A stretch of DNA of 64,000 bases from Bacillus sp. FSL H8-0547 (GCA_038002745.1 JBBODD010000001.1:248001-312000); one strand, 5' to 3'. Counted from the first letter of the stretch, positions 35,714-44,252 are shown. Program-made: numbers and translations. Notes: generated by a model from the letters alone, not told the origin.

Positions 35714-35974
35714 ATGAATCATATCCGCCCGATTGCTTATCGGACACGCGGGGAACTGCATCAAATCTATTTTCTGAATACACTTGAACCGAAGAATGAG
35801 CAGCTGTATACTGCTGAATTCAAATCCGGGAAACTGCTGCTTTTATGTGCTTATGAACACAGATATGACCGCTTCAGCGATGTAACCTCAATGTTTACAG
35901 AAGACTATCTTTTTGAGCTCAGTCACTTTTTAACGGACTTTCTTCCTTCCCGAATGGCCAGAAGATCAGGATGA
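35714..35974 (+). CDS. Small uncharacterised protein, 86 aa
   Basis: Encodes NHIRPIAYRTRGELHQIYFL near the N-terminus, a beta-rich middle and the C-terminal FTEDYLFELSHFLTDFLPSR. GGAGGAGG lies 7 nt before ATG 35714, a strong site. No signal peptide or known domain seen. Its 3' end overlaps the convergent 51-aa gene by 9 nt. Confidence 0.75.
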   Translation: MNHIRPIAYRTRGELHQIYFLNTLEPKNEQLYTAEFKSGKLLLLCAYEHRYDRFSDVTSMFTEDYLFELSHFLTDFLPSRMARRSG

Positions 35975-36121
35975 TTTTTTCAGGCATGAGTTTTGCATGT
36001 ACCGCAGAAATTCATGCGCATCTTTTCCGATTTCATTCTGCAGATCCTCAAGCATTTCATCCCTCCTTACATCCAGTTCTACAATCTTCCTGGCAATTTC
36101 AGCTGCCTTCTTCAAATCCAT
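35966..36121 (-). CDS. Small helical protein, 51 aa, unrecognised
   Basis: Encodes a charged helical protein starting MDLKKAAEIARKIVELDVRR and ending in KKSS. AAGGAGGAG stands 5-6 nt before the ATG, so translation is likely. The length and two-helix character recall Spo0E-type or DNA-mimic small proteins, but the SQELD motif is absent. It converges on and overlaps the 86-aa gene. Confidence 0.7.
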   Translation of the reverse strand: MDLKKAAEIARKIVELDVRRDEMLEDLQNEIGKDAHEFLRYMQNSCLKKSS

Positions 36122-36185
36122 GCTGTCTCCTCCTTCAATCTGTTAATTCAAGTGTAATGAGAAAAGATTCATAAATCATCATTGT

Positions 36186-36202
36186 TGTTAAATAAACTCA
36201 CA
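36186..36202 (+). promoter_or_regulatory. TnrA/GlnR box, upstream copy
   Basis: TGTTAAATAAACTCACA fits TGTNANAWWWWWTNACA with one mismatch (C in the W run). Its centre is 43 bp, about four helical turns, upstream of the second box. Confidence 0.7.
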
Positions 36203-36228
36203 ATGTTTTTTATAAATCTAACAATTCA

Positions 36229-36245
36229 TGTTAGATTTTCTGACA
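36229..36245 (+). promoter_or_regulatory. TnrA/GlnR box, downstream copy
   Basis: TGTTAGATTTTCTGACA fits TGTNANAWWWWWTNACA with one mismatch. It lies about 70 bp before the tnrA start, consistent with the nitrogen autoregulation known for B. subtilis tnrA. Confidence 0.75.
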
Positions 36246-36312
36246 AAAGTGCACTTCAACTCATTTCCATAAGGTATAATTGGAAAAAGAAATGAAAGTG
36301 CGGGGTGGAAAA

Positions 36313-36642
36313 ATGGAACAGCAAGACCACTCATATAAAGATAAAAAAGTGATTTCAATCGGGATTGTAAGCGAGCTTACCGGCTTATCCCTGCGCCAAA
36401 TCCGCTATTACGAAGAGAGGCATCTGATTTCTCCGCAGCGGACCTCAAGAGGCACAAGAAAGTATTCTTTTTCGGATGTAGAACGATTAATGGACATTGC
36501 CAACAAACGTGAAGACGGCGTGCAGACGAATGAAATCCTGAAAGAAATGCGCAAGAAGGAAATGCGTTCAAATCCTGATTACCGCAAAAAAATGCTTGAA
36601 GGCCAGCTAAACGCTCAGTTTCATTTCCGCAATAAAAAATGA
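36313..36642 (+). CDS. tnrA: Nitrogen-starvation regulator TnrA
   Basis: 109-aa MerR-family regulator, nearly identical in pattern to B. subtilis Tnr[38 protein letters not shown], then [19 protein letters not shown]. The C-terminal [16 protein letters not shown] is the segment bound by feedback-inhibited glutamine synthetase. Start ATG 36313 after GGGGTGG. Two boxes upstream suggest control by itself and by GlnR. Confidence 0.97.
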   Translation: MEQQDHSYKDKKVISIGIVSELTGLSLRQIRYYEERHLISPQRTSRGTRKYSFSDVERLMDIANKREDGVQTNEILKEMRKKEMRSNPDYRKKMLEGQLNAQFHFRNKK

Positions 36643-36671
36643 GGCGCCTGCTGCGCCTCATTTTTTTATAG
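36640..36671. terminator. Bidirectional terminator between tnrA and the chemotaxis receptor gene
   Basis: AAAAATGAGGCGC / GCGCCTCATTTTT stem with a CTGCT loop. Confidence 0.88.
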
Positions 36672-38384
36672 TTTAAACCGGTTTACAAGCTGTGTAAGTC
36701 TTGTTGAGACGGCAGCCAGTGAATCAGCATGTCCTGATATCTCTTCCATGGACTGGCTTGACTGTTCAGCAGAAGCAGCAGTCTGCTCAATCCCTGCCGC
36801 AGCCTCCTCTGAAACTGACGCAATACTTGAAATGGAATCATTCATGATTTCGCTGCTTTTCATAATGCGGTTTAAATCCTTTTGGATGGTCGTGATTCTT
36901 CCCGACATTTCTTCAATATACTCTTTAATCTCTGAAAAACTCTCTCCTGTCTTACTGATGGATGCAGACCCTTTTATAATTTGCTTATATCCATCCTTCA
37001 GGTTTTCAGCTACTTCTTCTGTTTCTTTGCGGACATTGCTGACAATCTTGTTAATATCAACAACTGAGCTTGAAACCTGTTCAGCAAGTTTTCTAACCTC
37101 ATCTGCCACAACCGCAAACCCTCTGCCGTGCTCCCCTGCTCTGGCAGCTTCAATCGCTGCGTTAAGAGCAAGAAGATTCGTCTGATCTGCGATGCTCTGA
37201 ATGACATCCACCAAAGTGGAAATTTTCTCTGACTGTTCATCCAGATGCTCTACTTTTTCAACAGTTGTTTCCATAAGTCCATTAATGCGGTTCATCTGAT
37301 TGACAGATTCATTCATAAGTTCATACCCCGCATACGAATGAGTGAGAACTTCACCAGATGCTTTTGCAACAGCTTCCCCGCTTTGATTCGCGACATAAAT
37401 GGATTCCATCAGTTCACCCATCGTTTCAGAAAGATCGGAAGCGGAAGATGCCTGCGTCTCAGCTCCCGATGAAAGCTCCTGCATCGTTGACGCAATTTGT
37501 TCGCTTCCAGCTTTTAACTCTTTTGAAGAAGCCTGCAGCTGACCGCTTTGCGATGAAACAACAACCGATGCTTCCGAAATGTCCCGGACAATTCCGCTCA
37601 GCTGCACATTCATTTCATTCACAGATGCGACAAGACTGCCAATTTCATCTTTCGAATCAAGAGACATGGGCTCATGATTCAGCTGTCCTTTTGAAATATC
37701 CTCCATCCTTTTGGCGATGGAATGAATTGGTTTCGTCAAGGCATTTGAAATCCGGACAGAAAGAAAAATACCCGTTCCGATAATAAGTAAAGACAAAACA
37801 ATTCCAAGAAGATTGATCAATCTTCCCTGACTGATGATCGCGTCACCATCTCTTACAATCGATTTTTCACGCTCTTCAGCCAGGGCGTCAAAGCCCTTTG
37901 TAAGCTCATCCGCAAGATTCTGAACATCGCCTCTCAACGTCTGATTGGCTGTCACTCTCATCCCGGAATCAAAGCTTTTAATCACATCTTCCTCAACCAT
38001 TTTCTCCCACTCGGAACTCTTTTCCATAAGCTCCCTGCTTTTAGGGTTCACACTGCGTTCAAGCAGATTTTTCTGAAGAGATTTGCTTTCTTCCGTCAAC
38101 TCATAATACTGATCTTTGTATTCATCTTTTCCATAAATGAAATATGCCCTGATTAAAGAAACCCGCTGTGTGATATTGTCCCTGAGCTTGCCTTCTGCAA
38201 GCAGCGACTGCATATCCTCCTGCACAATTTTCTTCGTCTGGCTGTTGACCATAGTGAACCCGGCAATCGTAAATCCTGCCATCAGCAGGCTGAGCACCAT
38301 GATGATCGAAAAACTCCCCAGCAGCTTGCCCTTCAATGTAAGGTTTGACCTCTTGTTAAAATTCCATCCTTTTCTCTTTCTCAT
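36666..38384 (-). CDS. Methyl-accepting chemotaxis protein
   Basis: 572-aa receptor. Transmembrane segments at about 22-44 and 186-208 flank an extracellular four-helix ligand domain (about 45-185). HAMP at about 210-262 ([18 protein letters not shown]). The signalling hairpin contains the conserved tip [46 protein letters not shown] lies 7 nt before ATG 38384. Signals to CheA/CheW; ligand unknown. No che genes are adjacent. Confidence 0.93.
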   Translation of the reverse strand: MRKRKGWNFNKRSNLTLKGKLLGSFSIIMVLSLLMAGFTIAGFTMVNSQTKKIVQEDMQSLLAEGKLRDNITQRVSLIRAYFIYGKDEYKDQYYELTEESKSLQKNLLERSVNPKSRELMEKSSEWEKMVEEDVIKSFDSGMRVTANQTLRGDVQNLADELTKGFDALAEEREKSIVRDGDAIISQGRLINLLGIVLSLLIIGTGIFLSVRISNALTKPIHSIAKRMEDISKGQLNHEPMSLDSKDEIGSLVASVNEMNVQLSGIVRDISEASVVVSSQSGQLQASSKELKAGSEQIASTMQELSSGAETQASSASDLSETMGELMESIYVANQSGEAVAKASGEVLTHSYAGYELMNESVNQMNRINGLMETTVEKVEHLDEQSEKISTLVDVIQSIADQTNLLALNAAIEAARAGEHGRGFAVVADEVRKLAEQVSSSVVDINKIVSNVRKETEEVAENLKDGYKQIIKGSASISKTGESFSEIKEYIEEMSGRITTIQKDLNRIMKSSEIMNDSISSIASVSEEAAAGIEQTAASAEQSSQSMEEISGHADSLAAVSTRLTQLVNRFKL

Positions 38385-38510
38385 ATCCAGACCCTCCTTT
38401 TTAACCAAATCTGCCAAGTATGTATGTGTGCAAAAAGACTTATACACCATACATCGGCCATTTTGGCAGAATATTTAGCAAATCGTTAGTTCAAAAGAAT
38501 GAATGGAGCT

Positions 38511-38870
38511 GTTGATGGGGTTTTAGGACTGGGTGGAGTGCTGTTAAGGGCGGGTTTAGAGCACTTACTGGGTTCATTCGTTGAGGGTTCGTGTTGTTAA
38601 CGGGGGATTAGAACACTTACTTGGGTCAATCGGCGAGGGTTCGTGTTGTTAACGGCGGATAGAACATTTACTTGGCTCAATCGACGAGGGTTAGTGTTGT
38701 TAGAGGCGGAATAGAACATTTACTTGGCTCAATCGACGAGGGTTAGTGTTGTTAGAGGCGGAATAGAATATTTACTTGGCTCAATCGACGAGGGTTAGTG
38801 TTGTTAGAGGCGGAATAGAACACTTTCTTGGGTCAATGGATGAGGGAAAGCGCTGTTAGAGGATAACGAG
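38511..38870. repeat. Tandem array of seven 51-53-bp repeats (family B)
   Basis: GTTAA/GTTAG-marked units start at 38543, 38596, 38648, 38699, 38751, 38803 and 38855. The three central copies are nearly identical, with blocks GGCGGAATAGAACATTTAC and TTGGCTCAATCGACGAGGG. Read in reverse, they share AAGTGTTCT, then GTTAACAACACGAAC with the array at 6548-7405, so the two loci are related in opposite orientation. No gene is present. Confidence 0.88.
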
Positions 38871-38879
38871 CCACTATCG

Positions 38880-39070
38880 AGGTTCCATCTCCGATAAAAG
38901 TCGCAGCACTTCAGCGAATGACGCCACAAACCAGGAGCCACTACCGTTAAAAGTGGCACCACTCCAACGATTGACGCCACAAACAAGGATTCAATTCCGT
39001 TAAAAGTGGCAGCACTCCAGCGAATGACGCCATAAACGACGATCCTTTTCCAATAAAATCGGCGGCACTA
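38880..39070. repeat. Four tandem 53-bp repeats (family C)
   Basis: Units start at 38893, 38946, 38999 and 39052 with blocks GTTAAAAGTGGCAGCACTCC and AGCGAATGACGCCACAAAC. Parts (CGATTGAC.CCA, CCGTTAA) resemble family B read on the opposite strand, so B and C may be inverted, diverged arms of one element. Confidence 0.8.
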
Positions 39071-39113
39071 GTAGAAACACACACAAATACGAATCCATTC
39101 ATAGGCTTTAAAC

Positions 39114-39154
39114 ATAAAAAAACCAAACTAGCTACCCTAGTTCGGTTTTTCATG
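39114..39154 (-). terminator. Terminator after the peptide precursor gene
   Basis: AAACCGAACTAG / CTAGTTTGGTTT around GGTAG on the minus strand, followed by TTTTA. Confidence 0.85.
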
Positions 39155-39204
39155 ACTAAAATGGTATCAAGCCAGACTCGCTGGCCAAAGTCTATGTTTA
39201 TCAA

Positions 39205-39360
39205 TTAAACAATTTTAGGATGATCCGGCTCCGAAACAATCTTCGGGTGATCAGGTTCAGAAACAATTTTCGGATGGTCAGGTTCTGAGAAAAGTCCAAC
39301 TCCCGCTGCAAACGCCAGAGAGAATACGCCAGTGGTTAATCCAACTAATAGTTTCTTCAT
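39205..39360 (-). CDS. Exported signalling-peptide precursor with three tandem nonapeptides (NprX-like)
   Basis: 51 aa. A signal peptide (MKKLLVGLTTGVFSLAFAAG, residues 1-20) is followed by VGLF and three exact tandem copies of SEPDHPKIV, the last at the C-terminus. AGAGGAG lies 8 nt before the ATG and overlaps the stop of the receptor gene 22 nt upstream. The layout is that of RNPP-family receptor/peptide cassettes. The S-x-P-D start resembles the SKPDIVG NprX signal known from the B. cereus group. The mature form and length are unknown. Confidence 0.85.
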   Translation of the reverse strand: MKKLLVGLTTGVFSLAFAAGVGLFSEPDHPKIVSEPDHPKIVSEPDHPKIV

Positions 39361-39379
39361 AAATCATTCTCCTCTTTTC

Positions 39380-40633
39380 CTAATTTGAATAAGCTCTTTT
39401 TAAAGCATTACATACGATTTGATAGTAGTGTGCCGCTGATTTATATTTGTGGCGCTCTTCGAAGTAAGAGGCCATGAGCTCCGAGTATTCAATAATATAT
39501 TGCTGCTTTTCATGTTCAATAAAGTACGGAATGACCACTTCCAGCATAAAGAATTCAAATTCAGCTGAAAGATTGCCTTTGAGCAGAGAATCATAGACTT
39601 TAAAATGATAATCATATTCCTGATTAGGATTCTGCTTTAAAATGGTTTGGCCTTCAAGAATCCACTTTTCTGCATCCTCTTTCTTGTCCAGCTGGTAATA
39701 CGCGTAGAGAATGGAGAAAATTGTGCTTAATGCTTCATGTTTATTTTTGTACTTCAAGGCCTCGTTATAATGATCAATTGCCTGTTCATATTTTTTGGTG
39801 ATAGAACTTAAATACCCCATGTTATGGCAGATCATTCCTAGTAAACTTTTATCATTCAGCTGTTCGGCTATTTTTCGGGCAAGCTGATAGCTTTCCTCTG
39901 ACCTGCTGTACTCCTCACACCTCAAATAATTAATCCCAAGCAGGATCTGGCATTCGGCACATCTCATTAAATCATATCTTGACTGATAGATATTTAATGC
40001 GAAGTGGGTATATTGAATGACCAGGGCTGCCTTCCGCAGCTGGCTGAGGGTAAGGGCGATTGAATAATAGAGATCCGCTTCTTCCCATTTTTCAAAGGGG
40101 AGATGCTTCGTCAAAAACCGTTCAGCTCCTTTAAGATGCATAAGGGCTGAGGAATATTTGCTCTGAAGGTAGTGATGAAGGCCGATGAATTTCTCGTAAT
40201 AGTACGTCATTTTTTCTTCAAAGATATCTTTATAGAGGCTGATTTTCTCAAGCTTTGCTTCTGCTTCTGCAAAATCTCTTTCTGTGAGCAAGTATCTGAA
40301 CTCAAAAAGAACAAAGTACAGCATGGCTGTTGTGTCGCTTGTGGAATGGATTTTCTCCCGGAGCTCTTCATATCTTTTTTTGAGAGTATCCTGCCGGCGG
40401 TGAACGATATCATGGTACCAGTCAAACAGGGACTTCATGAGCGGAATTTCTTCTTCTTCGATGAGGTTGATCTTAAGTCTGCTGCAGAGGAAATCCAATA
40501 CCTCGATGCTTGCTGTGGTCTGGTTATTTTCAATTTTCGATAAGTATGAAGTGGAAATGATGCCTCTAGACAGTTCCTCCTGGGTCATATTCTGCTGTAT
40601 GCGATAGAACCTTATCCGACTTCCGATTTCCAT
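39380..40633 (-). CDS. nprR: NprR-like quorum-sensing regulator (XRE HTH plus TPR)
   Basis: 417-aa RNPP-family protein. N-terminal Xre-type HTH (about 4-60: IGSRIRFYRIQQNMTQEELS, YLSKIENNQTTASIEVLDFL). Residues 70-417 form repeated TPR helices, for example SLLGMICHNMGYLSSITKKY, that bind the reimported peptide. Length and plan match NprR of B. cereus (423 aa). Start ATG 40633 is 6 nt after GAGGTG; the GTG at 40642 lies inside that site. The peptide gene follows and a subtilisin gene is divergent. Orthology is inferred from architecture and context. Confidence 0.85.
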   Translation of the reverse strand: MEIGSRIRFYRIQQNMTQEELSRGIISTSYLSKIENNQTTASIEVLDFLCSRLKINLIEEEEIPLMKSLFDWYHDIVHRRQDTLKKRYEELREKIHSTSDTTAMLYFVLFEFRYLLTERDFAEAEAKLEKISLYKDIFEEKMTYYYEKFIGLHHYLQSKYSSALMHLKGAERFLTKHLPFEKWEEADLYYSIALTLSQLRKAALVIQYTHFALNIYQSRYDLMRCAECQILLGINYLRCEEYSRSEESYQLARKIAEQLNDKSLLGMICHNMGYLSSITKKYEQAIDHYNEALKYKNKHEALSTIFSILYAYYQLDKKEDAEKWILEGQTILKQNPNQEYDYHFKVYDSLLKGNLSAEFEFFMLEVVIPYFIEHEKQQYIIEYSELMASYFEERHKYKSAAHYYQIVCNALKRAYSN

Positions 40634-40701
40634 GGGCAGCACCTCATCTACTAATCTGTATATGTCATTCTCTCTTTATTATGACGATTCCTTGTCGTTT
40701 C

Positions 40702-40838
40702 GTATTGGGAAAATAGACTTAATTTTCCGAAATTAAACGAAAAAATACAACCTTATTTCCCAATATTAAAAGTTGTAAGGAAACACCCCTCTGCTTTTCT
40801 GCATTAAACGGTGAAAAAAGGCTCATTTTTCCCAATAC
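40702..40838. promoter_or_regulatory. Three TTTCCCAATA motifs between nprR and the subtilisin gene
   Basis: ATTTTCCCAATAC reads on the minus strand at 40702-40714. TATTTCCCAATATT (40754-40767) and ATTTTTCCCAATAC (40825-40838) read on the plus strand. The third abuts the region where the subtilisin -35 would be: CATAAT near 40862 is a possible -10 with a poor -35. This suggests an activator-dependent promoter; NprR-like binding is inferred. Confidence 0.6.
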
Positions 40839-40915
40839 AAGACCTTCTATTAAAATGGTAGCATAATTAATAGAATAGTCAATCTATTCAATCATTTCTA
40901 CCTAGGGGGTATTTG

Positions 40916-42043
40916 ATGAAAAAGAAAAAGATTTTCAGTCTGCTTCTTGCTGCTATTCTAGCATTCACAATGGCATTTTCCATGCAGCCGGCAGAAGCGG
41001 AAACGGTAAAGAAAGATTACCTCATCGGAATGAAACCAACTGTTAAAGATTCTAAAATGAAAGCATCGATCATCTCCGGTTTCGGGGGCAAGGTCAAGCA
41101 TCAATATAAATATATGAATGTTGTTCACGCCTCCCTGCCGGATCAGGCAGCGGCAGCGCTCGAGAAAAACCCGAACGTTCTGTTTGTTGAAGAAGATTTC
41201 GAAGCAAAAGCCATTGGACAATCCGTCCCTTATGGAATCACACAAATTAAAGCAGACGCCGTTCAGTCGTCAGGGGTAAAAGGAAGCGGTGTAAAGGTTG
41301 CCATTCTCGATTCCGGAATTGACGCTTCCCATGAAGATCTGAATGTTTCAGGCGGAGCAAGCTTTATCCCAAATGAGCCTGATCCGTTTATTGATGGCGA
41401 TAGTCACGGGACTCATGTAGCCGGCACTGTAGCAGCATTAAATAATACAGTTGGGGTGCTCGGTACTGCACCGGACGTTTCTCTTTATGCAGTAAAGGTT
41501 CTTGATTCAACAGGAAGCGGCAGCTACAGCGGAATCGCACAGGGAATTGAATGGGCTGTTGCTAATGGTATGGATGTTATTAACATGAGCCTCGGCGGCA
41601 GTCAGGATTCAACAGCTCTTAAACAGGCCGCAGACCTCGCTTACAGCAGAGGAGTAGTGGTTGTTGCTGCTGCAGGAAACAGCGGATCAAAGGGCAAACG
41701 GAATACAATTGGCTACCCTGCCAAATACAGTTCTGTCATTGCTGTTGGAGCCGTTGATTCAGCAAATGCCAGAGCTTCATTTTCAAGTGTCGGCAGCGAA
41801 CTTGAAGTGATGGCTCCAGGTGTAAATATTTTAAGTTCGGTTCCGGGAAATAAGTATGCATCTTTTAATGGAACTTCAATGGCTTCTCCTCATGTTGCTG
41901 GTGCTGCAGCACTTATTTTGTCAAAATACCCATCCATGTCCAATACAGAAGTCCGAAGCAGGCTGAAAAACACTGCTCTGCCTTTGGGCGACCCATTTTA
42001 TTATGGTGCGGGATTAATTAATGTCCAGGCCGCCATCCAATAA
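40916..42043 (+). CDS. Extracellular alkaline serine protease (subtilisin)
   Basis: 375-aa pre-pro-subtilisin (S8). Signal peptide about 1-29 (ending PAEAE), I9 propeptide to about 99, mature enzyme from about [10 protein letters not shown]. Catalytic Asp132 (ILDSGID), His164 (DSHGTHVAG), Ser321 ([11 protein letters not shown]) and oxyanion Asn255 are intact. Start ATG 40916 after GGGGGT. It is divergent from the NprR-like regulator, paralleling NprR control of extracellular protease NprA in the B. cereus group. A hairpin follows. Confidence 0.95.
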   Translation: MKKKKIFSLLLAAILAFTMAFSMQPAEAETVKKDYLIGMKPTVKDSKMKASIISGFGGKVKHQYKYMNVVHASLPDQAAAALEKNPNVLFVEEDFEAKAIGQSVPYGITQIKADAVQSSGVKGSGVKVAILDSGIDASHEDLNVSGGASFIPNEPDPFIDGDSHGTHVAGTVAALNNTVGVLGTAPDVSLYAVKVLDSTGSGSYSGIAQGIEWAVANGMDVINMSLGGSQDSTALKQAADLAYSRGVVVVAAAGNSGSKGKRNTIGYPAKYSSVIAVGAVDSANARASFSSVGSELEVMAPGVNILSSVPGNKYASFNGTSMASPHVAGAAALILSKYPSMSNTEVRSRLKNTALPLGDPFYYGAGLINVQAAIQ

Positions 42044-42046
42044 AGC

Positions 42047-42078
42047 AAAAGAGCTCACGTCCTAAACGTGAGCTCTTT
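42047..42078. terminator. Terminator between the subtilisin and ohrA genes
   Basis: AAAAGAGCTCACG / CGTGAGCTCTTTT stem around TCCTAAA, placed between convergent genes. Confidence 0.85.
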
Positions 42079-42085
42079 TCCATCT

Positions 42086-42499
42086 TTAAACAATTTTTAA
42101 TTCAACTTCAATATTTCCTTTGACCGCTTTTGAATACGGGCATACGCCGTGAGCCTTTTGAACAAGCTCCATTGCGCGTTCTTCTGACACATCCGGGATA
42201 TGAATTTCCAGCACAACCGACAGTCCGAAGCCGGAGTCATCTTTTCCGATCGAAACGTGGGAAGTGACTTTTGTCTGGCCAATTTTCTCACGCTCAGTAC
42301 GGGCAACAAGGTTCAGCGCACTGTCAAAACATGCTGCATACCCTGCAGCAAACAGCTGTTCCGGGTTCGTCCCTTCTCCGCCGCGTCCTCCCAGCGCTTT
42401 CGGCATTTCAATTGCAAGGTCCAGGAAATTGTCGGCGGTCTGCACCCGTCCTTCTCTGCCGCCAATGGCTGATGCTGTTGCAGTGTATAGCTTTTGCAT
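42086..42499 (-). CDS. ohrA: Organic hydroperoxide resistance protein OhrA
   Basis: 137-aa OsmC/Ohr peroxidase that reduces organic hydroperoxides using two cysteines: Cys57 (FAAGYAACFDS) and Cys120 (HGVCPYSKAV). Arg39 sits in GGRGGEGTNPEQLF. AAAGGAG precedes ATG 42499. Divergent from ohrR, whose product represses it. Confidence 0.95.
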   Translation of the reverse strand: MQKLYTATASAIGGREGRVQTADNFLDLAIEMPKALGGRGGEGTNPEQLFAAGYAACFDSALNLVARTEREKIGQTKVTSHVSIGKDDSGFGLSVVLEIHIPDVSEERAMELVQKAHGVCPYSKAVKGNIEVELKIV

Positions 42500-42520
42500 G
42501 TGAATCTCTCCTTTAATTTT

Positions 42521-42544
42521 GTATAATTTAATTGTGCACAATTT
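42521..42544. promoter_or_regulatory. OhrR operator region
   Basis: TATAATTTAATTGTG overlaps the perfect palindrome AATTGTGCACAATT (42530-42543), midway between ohrA and ohrR. It resembles the AATTGTA/TACAATT inverted repeat bound by B. subtilis OhrR. Confidence 0.7.
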
Positions 42545-42610
42545 ATTTTTGCAAAACTAATATAACAAGGGTATACTGGTCTTGTCAAATAAGAAATGTC
42601 AGGAGAATGT

Positions 42611-43063
42611 ATGATGGCTATAGAGCAATCTCTCAGACTGGAGCAGCAGCTTTGCTTTTCTATTTACGCATGCTCGAGGGAAATGACTAAGCTGTACAGG
42701 CCCATCCTGCAGGAGCTTAAGCTGACTTATCCCCAGTACCTGGTCATGCTAGTGTTATGGGAGCAGGAAGAGATGAGTGTAAATGCACTTGGAAAAGAAC
42801 TGTTTCTTGATTCGGGCACTCTGACACCTCTTTTAAAAAGGCTTGAAGAAGCGGGACTCGTTCAGAGGAACCGGTCAAAAGCAGACGAACGAAAAGTGAA
42901 CATTTGTCTGACAGAACAAGGACGGAATCTGCAGGCGGATGCCTCACGCGTCCCCGAGTACATGGCTGCAGCAAGCGGACTTACAATAGAGGATTATGAG
43001 CGGCTGAACACGGAGTTCAGGCATTTATTAAAAAAACTCACCTCCTCCCAGAAAAAGGTTTAA
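42611..43063 (+). CDS. ohrR: Peroxide-sensing repressor OhrR (MarR family)
   Basis: 150-aa MarR regulator. The sensing cysteine is Cys15 in EQQLCFSIYACSREM, the same position as in B. subtilis OhrR; Cys21 is an additional cysteine. The winged helix contains FLDSGTLTPLLKRLEEAGLV and KADERKVNICLTEQG. Oxidation of the cysteine by organic peroxides releases ohrA. AGGAG lies 5 nt before ATG 42611; ATG 42614 is possible. Confidence 0.93.
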   Translation: MMAIEQSLRLEQQLCFSIYACSREMTKLYRPILQELKLTYPQYLVMLVLWEQEEMSVNALGKELFLDSGTLTPLLKRLEEAGLVQRNRSKADERKVNICLTEQGRNLQADASRVPEYMAAASGLTIEDYERLNTEFRHLLKKLTSSQKKV

Positions 43064-43122
43064 AATAGGAAAAATCGGCCGATAGTTAAACTATAAACAC
43101 ATGCGGGAAAGCGGTGATGGTT

Positions 43123-43278
43123 TTGAGCCGAGTAGATCTATTAATTGAAAAGTACCGTCAGAAAATGCTTGAGAGTGCAAGACGAGAGGGACTCAGTTCC
43201 CCTTCTACCATCAGAGCGAGCCAGCAGCTTGACCGCCTCTTAAACATTGGCGTCAGAATGCAGGAAGCGTCTAATTGA
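43123..43278 (+). CDS. Spo0E-like aspartyl-phosphate phosphatase
   Basis: 51-aa protein with the Spo0E signature ASQQLDRLLN (SQxLD). Two helices, SRVDLLIEKYRQKMLESARR and the C-terminal helix, make the family hairpin. Relatives dephosphorylate Spo0A~P and delay sporulation. GGTG at 43113-43116 favours the TTG at 43123; ATG 43117 is open but too close. A strong terminator follows. Confidence 0.85.
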   Translation: MSRVDLLIEKYRQKMLESARREGLSSPSTIRASQQLDRLLNIGVRMQEASN

Positions 43279-43288
43279 ATTCATGCAA

Positions 43289-43337
43289 AAACAAAGCCGA
43301 GTGAAACCAATCAGGTATCACCCGGCTTTGTTTTTGT
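43289..43337. terminator. Terminator after the Spo0E-like gene
   Basis: ACAAAGCCGAGTGA / TCACCCGGCTTTGT long stem with an A-tract and TTTTTG. Confidence 0.88.
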
Positions 43338-43511
43338 TCCTTTTCCAGATTGGATAATAAGCTTAAAATTGGGATTTTTTATATAAAAAAGAGGAAAATC
43401 GTGTCATAATGGAAAATGGATTCGGCCTAGCTATTCATGTTAACCGGTTTCGGTTTTGGATAGTCAACACCCGCATCAGGATTTTACTGGATGGTAAGGA
43501 GGATATTACAA

Positions 43512-44207
43512 ATGCAAAAGGCATCAATGCTATTTTTACTTCTCGGACTGCTGGCATTGCTTGGAGGATGCACCGAAGATACTGCCAAACCAGAGGATTC
43601 CACGAAAAAAAGTCCGCCTGCAGCATCAGCAGAGAACACTACCGATGACGAAGATGTAAGCACAGCTTCAAATGAAACGGAAGAATCCCTTCCGCAGGAT
43701 ACAGCTTCAACAGCTGAAAAAAGCGGCCAAACCCAATCCAAAGAAGGAAGCAGCTCCCAAACCCCCAAAAAGAGTGGGACTGATAATGACAGTTCCAAGG
43801 AGACAAGTGATCCACTGGACAGCTATTCCAGAGAAGAAATTGAATATGCGAGGGTCTGGACACAGCTTGGTCCAAATCAGGAGCTTGATGAACTGAATAT
43901 CAGGCACATTCCCCCGGGAGAGCCGGTCAATCCAAATATAGACAACAGCGCAGTCTTTCCAGGCGGTGTCATCCAATTATCCGGCTCCCGATTAATTGAC
44001 GGTTCGGTTACTTACAGAGGGAATGGCGACGGGACGATTCACGTGTACGCAACCCCGATGCGCTGGGAAGCTCCTCCGCCTGATGCAGATGAAAAAGAGC
44101 TGCAAAAAGATACAGAAGATATCCTCAAAAACACAGAACTGGTGCATATCGAACCAAGGGATGGCCAGGAGATTATCAGCTTGATTGAACGGTTAAAGTT
44201 TCGCTGA
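43512..44207 (+). CDS. Lipoprotein with Ser/Thr/Glu-rich linker
   Basis: 231 aa. Signal sequence MQKASMLFLLLGLLALLGGC with lipobox LGGC (Cys20). Residues 22-105 are a low-complexity Ser/Thr/Glu/Lys linker. A compact C-terminal domain follows (YSREEIEYARVWTQLG, PPGEPVNPNIDNS, GDGTIHVYATPMRWE), of a type common in Bacillus lipoproteins of unknown function. AAGGAGG is 9 nt before ATG 43512. Anchored outside the membrane. Confidence 0.82.
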   Translation: MQKASMLFLLLGLLALLGGCTEDTAKPEDSTKKSPPAASAENTTDDEDVSTASNETEESLPQDTASTAEKSGQTQSKEGSSSQTPKKSGTDNDSSKETSDPLDSYSREEIEYARVWTQLGPNQELDELNIRHIPPGEPVNPNIDNSAVFPGGVIQLSGSRLIDGSVTYRGNGDGTIHVYATPMRWEAPPPDADEKELQKDTEDILKNTELVHIEPRDGQEIISLIERLKFR

Positions 44208-44214
44208 CATCCAT

Positions 44215-44252
44215 ACAAAAAACCAGGCCCGAAAATCTGAGCCTGGTTTTTA
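44215..44252. terminator. Terminator between the two lipoprotein genes
   Basis: AAAAACCAGGC / GCCTGGTTTTT stem around CCGAAAATCTGA, bidirectional. Confidence 0.85.

Noticed and set aside
38804-39204. Two minus-strand frames of 60 and 85 codons
   Set aside because: Both are made of the 53-bp repeats and the peptide-gene terminator.
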